Assembly: GCA_050732575.1 (NCBI GenBank)
Contig: JBOHRF010000043.1
Span: 1-26,639, forward strand
Length of the DNA stretch: 26,639 nucleotides
From: JBBDWZ01 sp050732575
GTDB taxonomy: Bacteria; Gemmatimonadota; Gemmatimonadetes; Longimicrobiales; RSA9
Direction of reading: 5' to 3'
In this document: piece after piece, positions 1 through 7,870 of the stretch
How the letters are laid out: each line of letters begins with the position of its first letter
Position numbering within the stretch: the stretch's first letter is position 1
Made by a program: the position numbers and the translations under genes
The notes under the pieces: model-generated
Database searches by the model: none
What the model saw: the letters and a program-made list of their open reading frames with translations, nothing else
What the model was told of the DNA's origin: nothing

Positions 1-15
1 CCCACCACGTGCGCC

Positions 16-35
16 CGCGGTGCGCCAGCACCGCG
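16..35. terminator. stem-loop downstream of the ADOP permease
   Basis: A perfect 8-bp stem (CGCGGTGC / GCACCGCG) with a 4-base loop lies about 30 bases past the stop codon of the minus-strand permease. No T-run follows on the minus strand, so it may be a transcript 3'-end hairpin and not a classical Rho-independent terminator. Confidence 0.35.
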
Positions 36-64
36 CGCCCGTGCGCTCTTCTCCCGCAACTACT

Positions 65-2485
65 CTAATCCTGCCGGAGCACGTTCAGTGGATCGAGCCG
101 TGCAGCCCGCCAGGCCGGCAGCACGGTTGCAACGAACGCCACTGCGGAGAGCAGCACGGCTACGGAGACGAACGTGCTCGGGTCGGTGGCGGCCACATCA
201 AACAGTTGCCTCTGGATGACGCGGGTCAGGGCAAAAGAGCCCGCGGCGCCGGCGGCCACACCGAGCATGGTCAATCCCATGCCATGCACGAGCACCAGGC
301 GCATGACCTGCGCGGTGCCTGCGCCCAGGGCCATGCGCACGCCCAGCTCGCGCTGGCGTTGCGTGACCAGCTGAGAGGTGACTCCGTAGATGCCGAGCGA
401 TGCGAGTACGATGGCCAGCGTGGCAAACAGTGCCAGCAGCGTCATGGACAGGCGGCGCTGGCCGAGCGATGCGGCCACCAGTTCGTCCATGGTCGCCACT
501 CCGGATATGGGCTGATCGGCATCGACGCGTTTCACAGCCGTGCGCACGGCACTGACCAGCGCACTGGGATTGCCCGCGGTGCGCAAGGCAAACGTGAGTC
601 CACCGCCCACATTGTGACGGTACGAGAAGTATAGCTGGATGCGATGTTCGGCATCCAGCCCTTCGTGTGCGGCGTGACCGACCACACCCACGATCGTGAT
701 GTAATTCGGGTTTTCGGCATCACCGTTGAACGTGATGCGGCGGCCGATGGGATCGCTGTCGGGGAAATAGCGGCGCACGAATTCTTCATCGATCACGACC
801 ACGGGCGCACTGCCCAGTCGATCGGCCTCGTTCAGGAATCGTCCTTTCCGGAGCGGCAAACGCAGGGCCGTGGCGAAATCCGCGCTGGCACTGCGGATGT
901 CACCCCACGGTCCGGGCGTGTTTTCAGGCACCTGGTAACCTTCGATCTGGAAGCTGCCGGTGGACCAGCCGCCGCCAAACGGTAGCACCGAGGTGGCGCC
1001 CACGGCGCTCACACCCGGAACGGTTTTTAGTTCTTCGATGACGCGATCCCAGAATGCGATGCGCGTGGTATCGTTGGCGTACTTCACGCGCGGCAATGAG
1101 ATGTTGAAGGTGAGCAGATGGTTGGTATCGAAACCAGGATTGACGTTGGACAGCCGGCCAAAACTCTTGATCAGCAGACCCGCACCCACGAGCAGGGTGA
1201 GTGCGAGTGCTACTTCGGTCACCACCAAACCGCCGCGGATCAGATGGTTGGATCTGCCTGACGTAGTGCCGCGCGTTTCGGAGCGCAGCGTATCCTGCAC
1301 GTCCGCGCGGCTCGCTTGCAGGGCGGGCACGGCGCCGAAGATGAGCCCGGTGATCAGGGCGATCGCCAGGGTAAAGATCAACACGGGTGCATCGATGCGT
1401 ACATCGGAAGCGAAGGGCACGTTGCGCGCATCGAGCCCGGCAATCAGGCGCACGCCACCATAGGCCAGGAGCAACCCGAGGGCGCCACCGGAGAGGCCCA
1501 GCATGACGCTCTCGGTGAGCAGTTGGCGCAGGATGCGTACGCGCGCGGCACCCAACGCCGCGCGCACGGCAATCTCCTTGGTCCGACCGGCCGCGCGCGC
1601 CAGCAGCAGGTTGGCCACGTTGGCACAGGCAATCAGCAGCACGAAGCCAACCGCGCCCAGCAATACGAGCAGTGCGGGGCGAATGTTGCCCGTGGCCTGC
1701 TCGTTGAGCGTAGTGACCGAGAGCGTCCAGTTGTCGGGATAGTTGTCCGGCCGATCGCGCTTGATCTGCTCGGCAAACGTGCGCATCTCGGAGGCAGCGG
1801 CGCGCAGCGTAGTGCCCGCTTTCAAACGTGCGGACACGGACAGGAACTCATTGCCGCCGTTGAACGCATCGGCCGCCAGGGCGAGCGGGGTCCACAACTC
1901 GACGCGCCGGTTCCAGTAGTCGCGGAACCCTGCGGGCATGACGCCCACGATCTCGAATGGCTCGCCATTGAGCTGCATGGTCTGGCCAACCATGTCGGGC
2001 TGTGCGCCGTACAATCGGCGCCACAGTCCATCGCTCAATACCACGACCCGGTTCTGTCCGGGCACATCCTCATCAGGCCGCAACGTGCGTCCGCGCACCG
2101 CGTTCACGCCGAACACGCGAAAGAAGTCGCCCGAGACGCGCGCGCCCGTGAGGCGTTCCGGCTCACCTGCGCCGGTCAGGTTGACCTGCCAGCCGGTCTG
2201 CACCGCCAGCGCTTCAAAGCTCTTCGTGTCGTCGCGATAAGCGCGAAAGCCCCGCGCCGAGACCGGCGCTTCCAGATTCAACGATGGATAGACATGCTCG
2301 ATGGTGACCAGCTCGGTCGGCTCGTGATAAGGCAGCGGCCGCAGCAGGATAGCATTCACTACGCTGAAGATGGCTGTGTTGGCACCGATCCCCAGCGCCA
2401 GCGTCAGCACCACGATGGTGCTGAAGCCCGGGTTCTGCCGCAGCCGGCGCAGCGCGTAACGGATGTCCTGTCCGATTGTATCCAT
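65..2485 (-). CDS. MacB/FtsX-type ABC transporter permease (ADOP family)
   Basis: An 806-residue integral membrane protein with two MacB-type periplasmic core domains and two FtsX domains, the usual length and order of the ADOP permeases common in Acidobacteriota and Gemmatimonadota. The first membrane helix lies at about residues 21-47, after the typical start MDTIGQDIRYALRRLRQNPG. The first FtsX block is near residues 270-450 and carries the family signature KEIAVRAALGA. The second is near 675-806 and carries RELGVRMALGA, ending with the family-typical WRAARLDPLNVLRQD. No ATPase gene is adjacent, so a partner would have to come from elsewhere. The substrate is unknown; relatives act in efflux or export of peptides, macrolides or lipoproteins. 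It is intact, unlike the deleted relative at 14695-15940. The ATG start at 2485 is supported by the conserved N-terminus, though the ribosome site is weak. Confidence 0.93.
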   Translation of the reverse strand: MDTIGQDIRYALRRLRQNPGFSTIVVLTLALGIGANTAIFSVVNAILLRPLPYHEPTELVTIEHVYPSLNLEAPVSARGFRAYRDDTKSFEALAVQTGWQVNLTGAGEPERLTGARVSGDFFRVFGVNAVRGRTLRPDEDVPGQNRVVVLSDGLWRRLYGAQPDMVGQTMQLNGEPFEIVGVMPAGFRDYWNRRVELWTPLALAADAFNGGNEFLSVSARLKAGTTLRAAASEMRTFAEQIKRDRPDNYPDNWTLSVTTLNEQATGNIRPALLVLLGAVGFVLLIACANVANLLLARAAGRTKEIAVRAALGAARVRILRQLLTESVMLGLSGGALGLLLAYGGVRLIAGLDARNVPFASDVRIDAPVLIFTLAIALITGLIFGAVPALQASRADVQDTLRSETRGTTSGRSNHLIRGGLVVTEVALALTLLVGAGLLIKSFGRLSNVNPGFDTNHLLTFNISLPRVKYANDTTRIAFWDRVIEELKTVPGVSAVGATSVLPFGGGWSTGSFQIEGYQVPENTPGPWGDIRSASADFATALRLPLRKGRFLNEADRLGSAPVVVIDEEFVRRYFPDSDPIGRRITFNGDAENPNYITIVGVVGHAAHEGLDAEHRIQLYFSYRHNVGGGLTFALRTAGNPSALVSAVRTAVKRVDADQPISGVATMDELVAASLGQRRLSMTLLALFATLAIVLASLGIYGVTSQLVTQRQRELGVRMALGAGTAQVMRLVLVHGMGLTMLGVAAGAAGSFALTRVIQRQLFDVAATDPSTFVSVAVLLSAVAFVATVLPAWRAARLDPLNVLRQD

Positions 2486-2614
2486 TGAAGTGCCATACCC
2501 TGTAGGCGGGCTGCCAGCGTATCCGACGATTAGACTGCTGGCCGGCCGCTATCGTTGGCAAGTAAGACAGCCGGTCCAGACGTTGCACACCCCGGGACGG
2601 CCAGGAGGTGCCGC

Positions 2615-2764
2615 ATGATTCGCAAGCTCAGATCAGGCCGGTACCGGCTCTATTCGCGCAGGAAGGATCCGCGCACGGGCAAACGCAGGAACCTGGGGAC
2701 GTTCCGCACGCGCGCGGCCGCGCAGAAGCACGAGCGGGCCGTGCAATACTTCAAGCGCCACTGA
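2615..2764 (+). CDS. small basic conserved protein (49 aa)
   Basis: A 49-residue, strongly basic protein starting MIRKLRSGRYRLYSRR and ending AVQYFKRH. The ATG at 2615 is chosen because AGGAGG lies at 2603-2608, an ideal spacing; the frame stays open to 2555 but that start has no such site. The central KDPRTGKRRNLGTF followed by an Ala/Arg-rich helix resembles small stand-alone proteins common in environmental bacteria. It also weakly recalls the N-terminal arm DNA-binding domain of phage integrases, with beta strands followed by a helix. I do not know an established function. Its charge suggests nucleic-acid binding, which is inference. It is transcribed divergently from the ADOP permease. 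Confidence 0.8.
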   Translation: MIRKLRSGRYRLYSRRKDPRTGKRRNLGTFRTRAAAQKHERAVQYFKRH

Positions 2765-2933
2765 CGTGTGCTGGCTTTCCGACTGGTCCAAGCTGGCGCG
2801 TGGCTGTGAGGTAGCGCAGCGTGGGCAGCCCGGCCGATTGGGCCATGACAGATGTCGGGCCAACCGCGGCAACCGTGATTGCGGTCTGCCATCCGAGCGC
2901 GGTGAGCATTCGCGGCATCGAATGAAAGGACAT
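2751..2933 (-). pseudogene. 5' remnant of a secreted-protein gene
   Basis: A 60-residue reading frame begins with a signal-peptide-like segment (LGWQTAITVAAVG, then a possible cleavage after SVMA) and continues LPTLRYLTATRQLGPVG. This resembles the mature start of exported propeller or peptidase-type proteins, then stops. It overlaps the end of the 49-aa gene on the other strand by a few bases. No downstream continuation was seen in the other frames. I read it as the surviving N-terminus of a deleted gene; it could be a chance frame. Confidence 0.3.
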
Positions 2934-3122
2934 TTCGTGGTCTCCGCGCGGAACGAAAATGGATCGAGCGGCCCCGGCAGGAATCAGGTTTGACCGCGGC
3001 AGCTTTGGCCGCGCACCTTACCCTATGCATCAGGTGGATCACCAGGGTAGGTCACACACTTGGACAGGTCATCTCGTCGGCAGTGGGTTCGCGCGGCGTT
3101 GGCCGTGGGTGTCGCGAACTTC

Positions 3123-4010
3123 ATGATCGGTAGGCTGTTCGCCACTGAGCGCCCCTTCAATCGATGGGCGTTGCTCGCCCTCGTGATGGTTCTGGCTGCC
3201 TGTGCACAACGACGACCCGACCAGCGGAGCCAGGCCAACGACACGCTGCCTCCAGCCGTTCCATCAGACATCCCTGCGCGCTCGGCCAACGCGCCGACTG
3301 GCAGTGCGTTCATCGCGGCGGTTGCCGGGTTGTCGCGCGCCGAACGCGAAGCGGCCATTCGCCGCGAACTGCTGGCGGGCAACGTACCCTTGTTCCTGCG
3401 CGTGCTGCGCACGGTCGAAGCAACCGCAACGGGAGCCGATGGCAACACGCACAGAATCGCCTTTCAGGTCATGCCCGACTACCTGGCGATCGGCTCCGAT
3501 GAGGATTTCGTGCGCATGCCGATGAATCCGTACACCGCGCAAGCTTTCTGCGATGCGTTTGGCTTTGTGCTTCCCACGCGCAAGATGGTGAACTACATCT
3601 GGACAGCCGCCCATGTCCATCTGGATCCGCGCCCGTTGACCCAGGAGCGGGAGTCTGTCCTTACGTTCTTGCAGCATCACCGGATCATCGAGGAGCAGCT
3701 CGCGGGGACTCCACGCGGTGCGTTCGTGGCCGGCATCAAGAAAGACGTGGTTGTGACGAACAAGCTTCTGGAACGACCGCAACGCGTTGCCATCTTCGGA
3801 TGGCATTACCCGAACGGCGAACCGATCCAGCCTCTGTATGCGGGCCACGTGGACTGGTACGTGGACTACAGCCACGGCATTCGGCCCGTGCGCCGTTTGA
3901 TGCGCGTGGATGGCATGCTGCGACCCTTCGAGCAGATCCTGAATGACGGCCAATGGCGGGACCTGCTCAGTGATGAGGGGACCCTTGCCGTGGCGCGTTA
4001 TGTCCGTTGA
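3123..4010 (+). CDS. putative lipoprotein of unknown function
   Basis: I do not recognise the family. From the ATG at 3123 the protein is 295 residues and begins with a short basic region and a hydrophobic stretch ending LAAC, a lipobox with Cys at residue 27, so an outer-surface or periplasmic lipoprotein is likely. The frame stays open back to a TTG at 3060, but that start would bury the signal peptide behind 21 extra residues. After a polar linker, the body has a conserved-looking globular region: DEDFVRMPMNPYTAQAFCDA, FVLPTRKMVNYIW, then IFGWHYPNGEPIQPLY and HVDWYVDYSHGIRPV. The His/Asp/Tyr-rich last motif could be a binding or active site, but no catalytic signature is known to me. It lies in a run of plus-strand exported or membrane proteins. 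Confidence 0.75.
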   Translation: MIGRLFATERPFNRWALLALVMVLAACAQRRPDQRSQANDTLPPAVPSDIPARSANAPTGSAFIAAVAGLSRAEREAAIRRELLAGNVPLFLRVLRTVEATATGADGNTHRIAFQVMPDYLAIGSDEDFVRMPMNPYTAQAFCDAFGFVLPTRKMVNYIWTAAHVHLDPRPLTQERESVLTFLQHHRIIEEQLAGTPRGAFVAGIKKDVVVTNKLLERPQRVAIFGWHYPNGEPIQPLYAGHVDWYVDYSHGIRPVRRLMRVDGMLRPFEQILNDGQWRDLLSDEGTLAVARYVR

Positions 4011-4147
4011 CGCGGCACCTGAGGGTATCACTGAGCGAGGATTACAGGCGACGCGAAGATGTTTTGGTTGACCTCGGCGCAAAGGCCGCACAGCTTATTC
4101 CGATCCGTAGGTTCGCACAGGATCCTCTAACCGCGGTCACGCTTTTC

Positions 4148-4876
4148 ATGCCCTCCAACCTGGCGATCGGCGCGTTCGTTCTGGGTGGCGTGCTCTTGCT
4201 CATCTCCGTCCTGCGCGGAGGTTTCAAGCTGTTCGGCGCTGAGGTCACCGGGTCCGCCGGAGGCGGTGGTCGCGTGGTTGCGTTTGTGGCTGGCGTCGCC
4301 CTGATCGTAACCGGACTCGTCAAGGAGAGCGGAACGTCCGGCCGAGTCGAAGATCCGACCGATTCGACATCCGGCAGTCAGCCTCCGGTCGGGGCACCAG
4401 CCGGCCCGGCGGCTACGTTGCAGAGCGCGCTGCCTTCAGCCCAACCCCAAACCAGCCCAGCCACGGCTCAGACTTCGACGCAGGCGGATCCGATCATTCG
4501 AGTCGAATGGCGCGCGGCGCGCGACGAGATGATGGCCATCGTGGCGACGCTGTCCGATCAAGAGAAGATGCAGCTCGGATTCAACGTCCTGATGACCGGA
4601 CAGGATGTGTATGCCATACACGTTCGCATCACGAACATCGGCACGGTTCCGGTCGCCGTGGCGCCCGAGCATCTTCGACTGACCTACAGCGGAACCGACA
4701 TACCGTTGGTCTCGACAGAGGACGCGCCCTTCTTGCAGTCGACACAACTGCAGCCGAATCGCTACACGGAAGGCGTGCTCACGTTCAAGACGGCCATGCT
4801 CATTGCCGGTGCCGTCCTGACCAGCGGCCGCCTCTCCTACCATGATGCAGGAGTCCGAGTGACGTTCAGCCGCTGA
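4148..4876 (+). CDS. membrane-anchored protein with C-terminal beta domain, unknown function
   Basis: I do not recognise this 242-residue protein. The ATG at 4148 is preferred because a membrane helix follows at once (LAIGAFVLGGVLLLISVL). The open frame reaches back to a TTG at 4007, overlapping the previous gene by four bases, but that extension looks like a shadow. A Gly-rich turn and a second helix (VVAFVAGVALIVTGLV) follow. Residues about 65-115 form a Pro/Ser/Thr/Gln-rich linker. The C-terminal ~110 residues contain YAIHVRITNIGTVPVAV and LRLTYSGTDIPLVS, a pattern like the immunoglobulin-like DUF4352 type of exported domains. The likely topology is a helical hairpin with the C-terminal domain on one side of the inner membrane. 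Confidence 0.72.
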   Translation: MPSNLAIGAFVLGGVLLLISVLRGGFKLFGAEVTGSAGGGGRVVAFVAGVALIVTGLVKESGTSGRVEDPTDSTSGSQPPVGAPAGPAATLQSALPSAQPQTSPATAQTSTQADPIIRVEWRAARDEMMAIVATLSDQEKMQLGFNVLMTGQDVYAIHVRITNIGTVPVAVAPEHLRLTYSGTDIPLVSTEDAPFLQSTQLQPNRYTEGVLTFKTAMLIAGAVLTSGRLSYHDAGVRVTFSR

Positions 4877-5243
4877 GCTTTGTACAGGGCCGCGCCCGTT
4901 CGACGAGTCACGCTGCGCTGCGGCTGGCGGACATTCTGCAGCAACGCCGCTGATAAAACATTTGGTAATGCGTAGTCCGGTCTGGCCTGCCTCGTCTGCA
5001 TTGCCTAAAATCGTAACCGGGGAGATCTGGGAGCAGCTTTGGTGGCATCGCCGCTGAAGTTTTGCGTATTGCCCTCCCCGACTGGTGCGCGCTTATAACG
5101 CGTTTTGGGTTCGACTCCCACTCACTCCGTCTTCGGAGGATCCGCGGTTTTCCGCAACGGCGTCAAGGCTCTGTGGGTTTAGACCCCCGCCGACACCCGG
5201 GATCCTCCGAGGATGGAAACATTCTCGATTCACCAGGTGAAAT
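4877..5243. other. intergenic region with palindromic and tRNA-like blocks
   Basis: No gene is supported in these 367 bases. The right half is rich in structure. A 5-bp stem with a 7-base CTTATAA loop lies at 5087-5103. A TTCGACT loop flanked by GGG and CCC lies around 5108-5120. A CTCCG/CGGAG hairpin with a TCTT loop and a GCGG/CCGC hairpin with a TTTT loop (5144-5155) follow. An 11-bp inverted repeat, TCGGAGGATCC (5133-5143) and GGATCCTCCGA (5200-5210), brackets 56 bases. The first two resemble an anticodon arm and a T arm, but no acceptor or D arm pairs, so this is not an intact tRNA. Confidence 0.45.
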
Positions 5244-6017
5244 GTGACTTTCCTCAATGTTCTGGTTGCCCTGGTCGCTGCGGCCGCAGTGCTGTTGGGC
5301 ATGCAGTACTTGTGGCCCAGACCTCATACCGTGAGAGAGCATCAACGCGGCCTTCGATTTCAGCGCGGACGACTCATCGGTGAAGTGACGCCTGGCCGCT
5401 ATTGGCTGAACCCCAGAACCAATGAGCTCACGCTGATCGACATCCGGCGCCGGCAGTCGGTCGTTGCCGGTCAGGAAGTACTCACCCTGGACCGCGTTCC
5501 AGTGAAGGTCAGCCTGATCGCCGAATTCACTGTGGTAAATGTCACCAAAGCAGTCATGGCCGTTGAAGAGTACCAGCAAGCCCTTTACGGCAGAATTCAA
5601 CTCGCGCTTCGGGAGGCCGTGGCAAGCCGTGACCTGGATGCAGCCCTGGCCGAACGAGGCGAGCTGGGTCGCGCCATAACTGCGCTGGTGCACGAGAGCG
5701 CAGTCGAGTTCGGCGTAGAGCTGCATGCCGTGCAGGTCCGCGACTTCATGATGGCCGCCAATCTCAGAAACTCATATGCCGATGTGCTCCAGGCGAAACA
5801 ACAAGGCCTGGCCGCGCTGGAACGGGCGCGGGGAGAGAGCGCGGCGGTGCGCAGCCTGGCCAATGCCGCGCAGCTGATGGAGAGACACCCCGGCATCATG
5901 CAACTCCGACTGCTTCAGGCCGTTGAAACGAGCTCCGGCAACCGCATCTTGATTTCACTCGATCCTCACGGCGGCAGAGCGACGGATATTGAAGCCGCCG
6001 AGGATGCAGACGCCTGA
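5244..6017 (+). CDS. SPFH (band 7/stomatin-like) domain membrane protein
   Basis: A 257-residue protein with one N-terminal membrane helix (about residues 3-22) followed by an SPFH domain. The beta-strand pattern EHQRGLRFQRGRLIGEVTPG and LDRVPVKVSLIAEFTV is typical of slipins and prohibitins. The helical part (RIQLALREAVASRDLDAALA, then FGVELHAVQVRDFMM) is the conserved end of the domain. The C-terminal ~70 residues form an Ala/Glu/Arg-rich amphipathic region (AALERARGESAAVRSLANAA) like the oligomerising coiled coil of flotillin-type proteins. The start is GTG at 5244 with AGGTGA just upstream. Family members form membrane-associated rings that organise proteases or membrane domains. No NfeD or FtsH partner gene is adjacent, so the partner is unknown. 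Confidence 0.88.
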   Translation: MTFLNVLVALVAAAAVLLGMQYLWPRPHTVREHQRGLRFQRGRLIGEVTPGRYWLNPRTNELTLIDIRRRQSVVAGQEVLTLDRVPVKVSLIAEFTVVNVTKAVMAVEEYQQALYGRIQLALREAVASRDLDAALAERGELGRAITALVHESAVEFGVELHAVQVRDFMMAANLRNSYADVLQAKQQGLAALERARGESAAVRSLANAAQLMERHPGIMQLRLLQAVETSSGNRILISLDPHGGRATDIEAAEDADA

Positions 6018-6148
6018 CCTGGCTTTGAGAGTATTGCGTGTCACAAGTCGCGAAGACAACCATTGCAGCCCCTCTCCGCAGAGACAATGTTGCAACCGTA
6101 GCGGCAATATCGGTGTTTCTTTCACTGCAGTTTTTGGAGGGCACTACC

Positions 6149-6589
6149 ATGACCTTCTCCAGGCGACACGCAGCGCTCTCCATCCCACTATTCCTGGGAC
6201 TCGCGGCCGGCTGTGCTGCCGGAAACACGGGACGCGCCCCCGTCGATAGTTCCACGGTCACCGCGGAAGACTTCGAAAAACGACCGGGCGAGCCGATCGA
6301 GAACGTGCTTCAGGCCAAGGTGCCCGGTCTCATTGTCAGGCGCACCGCCGATGGCGGCATTGCGCTTCAGATCCGAGGAGCGTCGCCGTTCTCCGACAAC
6401 AACGGCGCGCCGCTGTACGTGATCAATGGCCTGCCAGTTGAAGCAGGCCCGGACGGGGCACTGCCCAGCATCAACCCGAACGACATCGAATCGATCAAGG
6501 TGTTGAAGGGTGCCGAGACAGTGATCTACGGCATCCAGGGCGCCAATGGAGTCATCGTCATCACAACGAAGAAGGCGCAGCGAAAATAA
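6149..6589 (+). CDS. lone TonB-dependent receptor plug-domain lipoprotein
   Basis: A 146-residue protein with a lipoprotein signal ending LGLAAGC (Cys22) and a single plug domain of the SusC/RagA TonB-receptor type. The plug signatures are ENVLQAKVPGLIV, LQIRGASPFSDNNGAPLYVI, SINPNDIESIKVLKGAE and IYGIQGANGVIVITTKK. No 22-strand barrel follows; two stop codons close the frame. The ATG at 6149 has GGAGG about 8 bases upstream, and the in-frame upstream extension to 6038 is unneeded. As a secreted, lipid-anchored plug without a pore it cannot be a transporter alone. It could be a regulator, decoy or binding partner of a receptor, which is inference. A dispersed repeat begins one base after the stop. 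Confidence 0.88.
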   Translation: MTFSRRHAALSIPLFLGLAAGCAAGNTGRAPVDSSTVTAEDFEKRPGEPIENVLQAKVPGLIVRRTADGGIALQIRGASPFSDNNGAPLYVINGLPVEAGPDGALPSINPNDIESIKVLKGAETVIYGIQGANGVIVITTKKAQRK

Positions 6590-6590
6590 T

Positions 6591-6696
6591 AAAAGGACAT
6601 TTCACGGTCATGATGGTTCTGAGCGCGCTGAATGCCTCTGCGAACTCTGCATACCTCTGCGTACTCTGCGATGGAAAGCTTTTCTGACCTTGCGGG
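6591..6696 (+). repeat. dispersed CTCTGCG repeat, copy A
   Basis: The copy starts AAAAGGACATTTC directly after the stop of the plug lipoprotein, then reads TGATGGTTCTGA and a run of CTCTGCG-like units spaced 9-10 bases apart. It ends GAAAGCTTTTCTGACCTTGC. The same order of blocks recurs at 12474, 16813 and 22821, and inverted at 12317. Confidence 0.85.
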
Positions 6697-6704
6697 AAAG
6701 GCGT

Positions 6705-6877
6705 GCGGCCTGCCCATCTAGCGCACGTCGGACGATATGCATCACGACCGCCGCGATTCCCATCCCAACGGCGAGGCCAATGCTGGTGAGCCAGAACGCA
6801 TCGCCCACGATGACGCGAAACACGCTCCTGCGCGATTCGAGGCCTCCTACAGCGATTTCAGGTATCTGCGTGAGCAC
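6705..6877 (-). pseudogene. remnant of an FtsX-type permease C-terminus
   Basis: On the minus strand a short frame reads SVFRVIVGDAFWLTSIGLAV, then GMGIAAVVMHIVRRAL. It aligns by eye with the last FtsX block of the ADOP permease at 65-2485 (VMRLVLVHGMGLTMLGVAAG and following). The rest of the gene is missing, and its downstream side runs into the dispersed repeat. Confidence 0.4.
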
Positions 6878-7220
6878 GCGTCGTCGTTTTCAGGACAATC
6901 AGCGCAGTGACACCGGAACGTGCTGGGTCGCATCTCGCGAGGGCAAGCGATGCCACAGCCGTGAAGACGTCGTTCGCGTCGATTCCCGCACCACGCGGCG
7001 CCGGAATGAGAATCGTGTAGAATGCAGCAAAGCTCGCGTCAGCCGCTGTGTTGAGTACGATGGTCTCATAGGTCGTATCCCAGATGGCCGCTCCGGAGAT
7101 CAGCAACCCCACGCCCACCACCCAGTAGAGCGCGCGGCGCAGCGGGCGCGGCAAGCGGGCCGGCGCCGTTTTCGCGGAACACTCCAGCACCAGGGGTGTC
7201 AAGCGCGTGAGCGCGTACAC
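6858..7220 (-). pseudogene. unrecognised membrane-protein-like fragment
   Basis: A 120-residue frame with hydrophobic segments (LYWVVGVGLLISGAAIW, FAAFYTILIPAPRG) precedes the permease-like remnant in another frame. It has no ribosome site and no recognisable family. It may belong to the same decayed permease, with frameshifts, or be chance. Confidence 0.25.
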
Positions 7221-7339
7221 GCCGACCTGTCCACATCCGGCTGGCGCTTCAGCTTTTCAACACTGTGTGCGAGATATGATCGCCGTCCACGACCATGAGG
7301 GAGCCATGACGCGATTTGAGCCGGAGGCACCCCACTTCA

Positions 7340-7505
7340 CCGGCACGGCTTGACAACGTGGAGATCAGCTACGCTGGCGCGCCGGGCGGCATTCAGTCGA
7401 GCAATTGCCGGCCGACGGGCAACCCCGACAACGCGGCATTGCTGGTTGGCGACTTCTCAGCCGAATACGTGCCGCCGAGCAACCTGATCACAAACAGTCG
7501 AATCA
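7340..7505 (+). pseudogene. fragment of a secreted beta-helix-like protein
   Basis: The plus-strand frame reads VEISYAGAPGGIQSSNC, then NPDNAALLVGDFSAEYVP and NLITNSRITLAYR. This resembles one or two coils of right-handed parallel beta-helix proteins, where phrases such as I-x-N-S/C-x-I recur. No start or signal is attached and the frame then enters unrelated sequence. It is a fragment at best. Confidence 0.3.
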
Positions 7506-7820
7506 CGCTGGCCTACCGTCGTTGCCGGACCGGGTTGGCTGACCGAAGTCCGATTCGACGTTCCGAAATCGAGGGCGTGCTCCGCGGGGGGCACGTACGC
7601 TTGGCTGAGTACCACACCCCAATGGATAGCCTTGCGAGTCAAACTGCACGAAGCTTCCGGTACAATTCCAGCCGGTGCTACTCGAGATACTCGTGTCCCC
7701 CACACATTTCCGGTTATTGCAGGCCTCATCCGCACTGGCACTCTTGGCCAGTGCTCCACTGCCGATGCCCACGATCGCCGCGCACACCACGACGATGAAC
7801 AGCCGCGCCCTTTTTGACAT
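7503..7820 (-). CDS. small secreted cysteine-bearing protein
   Basis: A 105-residue frame starts with a clear signal peptide: MSKRAR, then a hydrophobic core VVCAAIVGIGSGALA, with likely cleavage near ASA30. The mature part carries four cysteines (residues 34, 39, 53 and 69), consistent with two disulfides in the periplasm or outside. From residue ~75 the frame runs through the 49-bp repeat shared with 10742-10790, so the last ~30 residues may have replaced the native end. The gene begins 50 bases after the stop of the propeller lipoprotein and is probably co-transcribed with it. In Bacteroidota, small secreted peptides of the NVEALA type lie beside 6-bladed propeller genes. This is an analogous pairing, not a demonstrated homologue. 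Confidence 0.65.
   Translation of the reverse strand: MSKRARLFIVVVCAAIVGIGSGALAKSASADEACNNRKCVGDTSISSSTGWNCTGSFVQFDSQGYPLGCGTQPSVRAPRGARPRFRNVESDFGQPTRSGNDGRPA
7549..7597. repeat. 49-bp duplicated element, copy 1
   Basis: 49 bases identical to 10742-10790 except one position (GAAATC against GACATC), in the same orientation. Flanks differ on both sides, so the edges are sharp. It overlaps the 3' part of the small secreted protein gene. Confidence 0.9.
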
Positions 7821-7870
7821 GAAACCCCCATGGGAACGGTGTCTACTCCGGCACGCCGGCTTGACCGGCG

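Noticed and set aside
1316..2488. 390-residue plus-strand open frame
   Set aside because: Antisense shadow of the ADOP permease with composition typical of such shadows.
5060..5130. tRNA gene suggested by the CTTATAA anticodon-like loop and GGGTTCGACTCCC
   Set aside because: No acceptor stem pairs, the D arm cannot be placed at the required distance from the anticodon stem, and the T stem is only four pairs. At best it is a remnant, kept as an intergenic observation.
6210..6424. Alternative plus-strand frame inside the plug gene
   Set aside because: Shadow frame; the plug frame carries clear family motifs and a ribosome site.
7503..7820. Calling the small secreted protein an NVEALA family member
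   Set aside because: The arrangement is similar but the NVEALA motif is not present in the leader.
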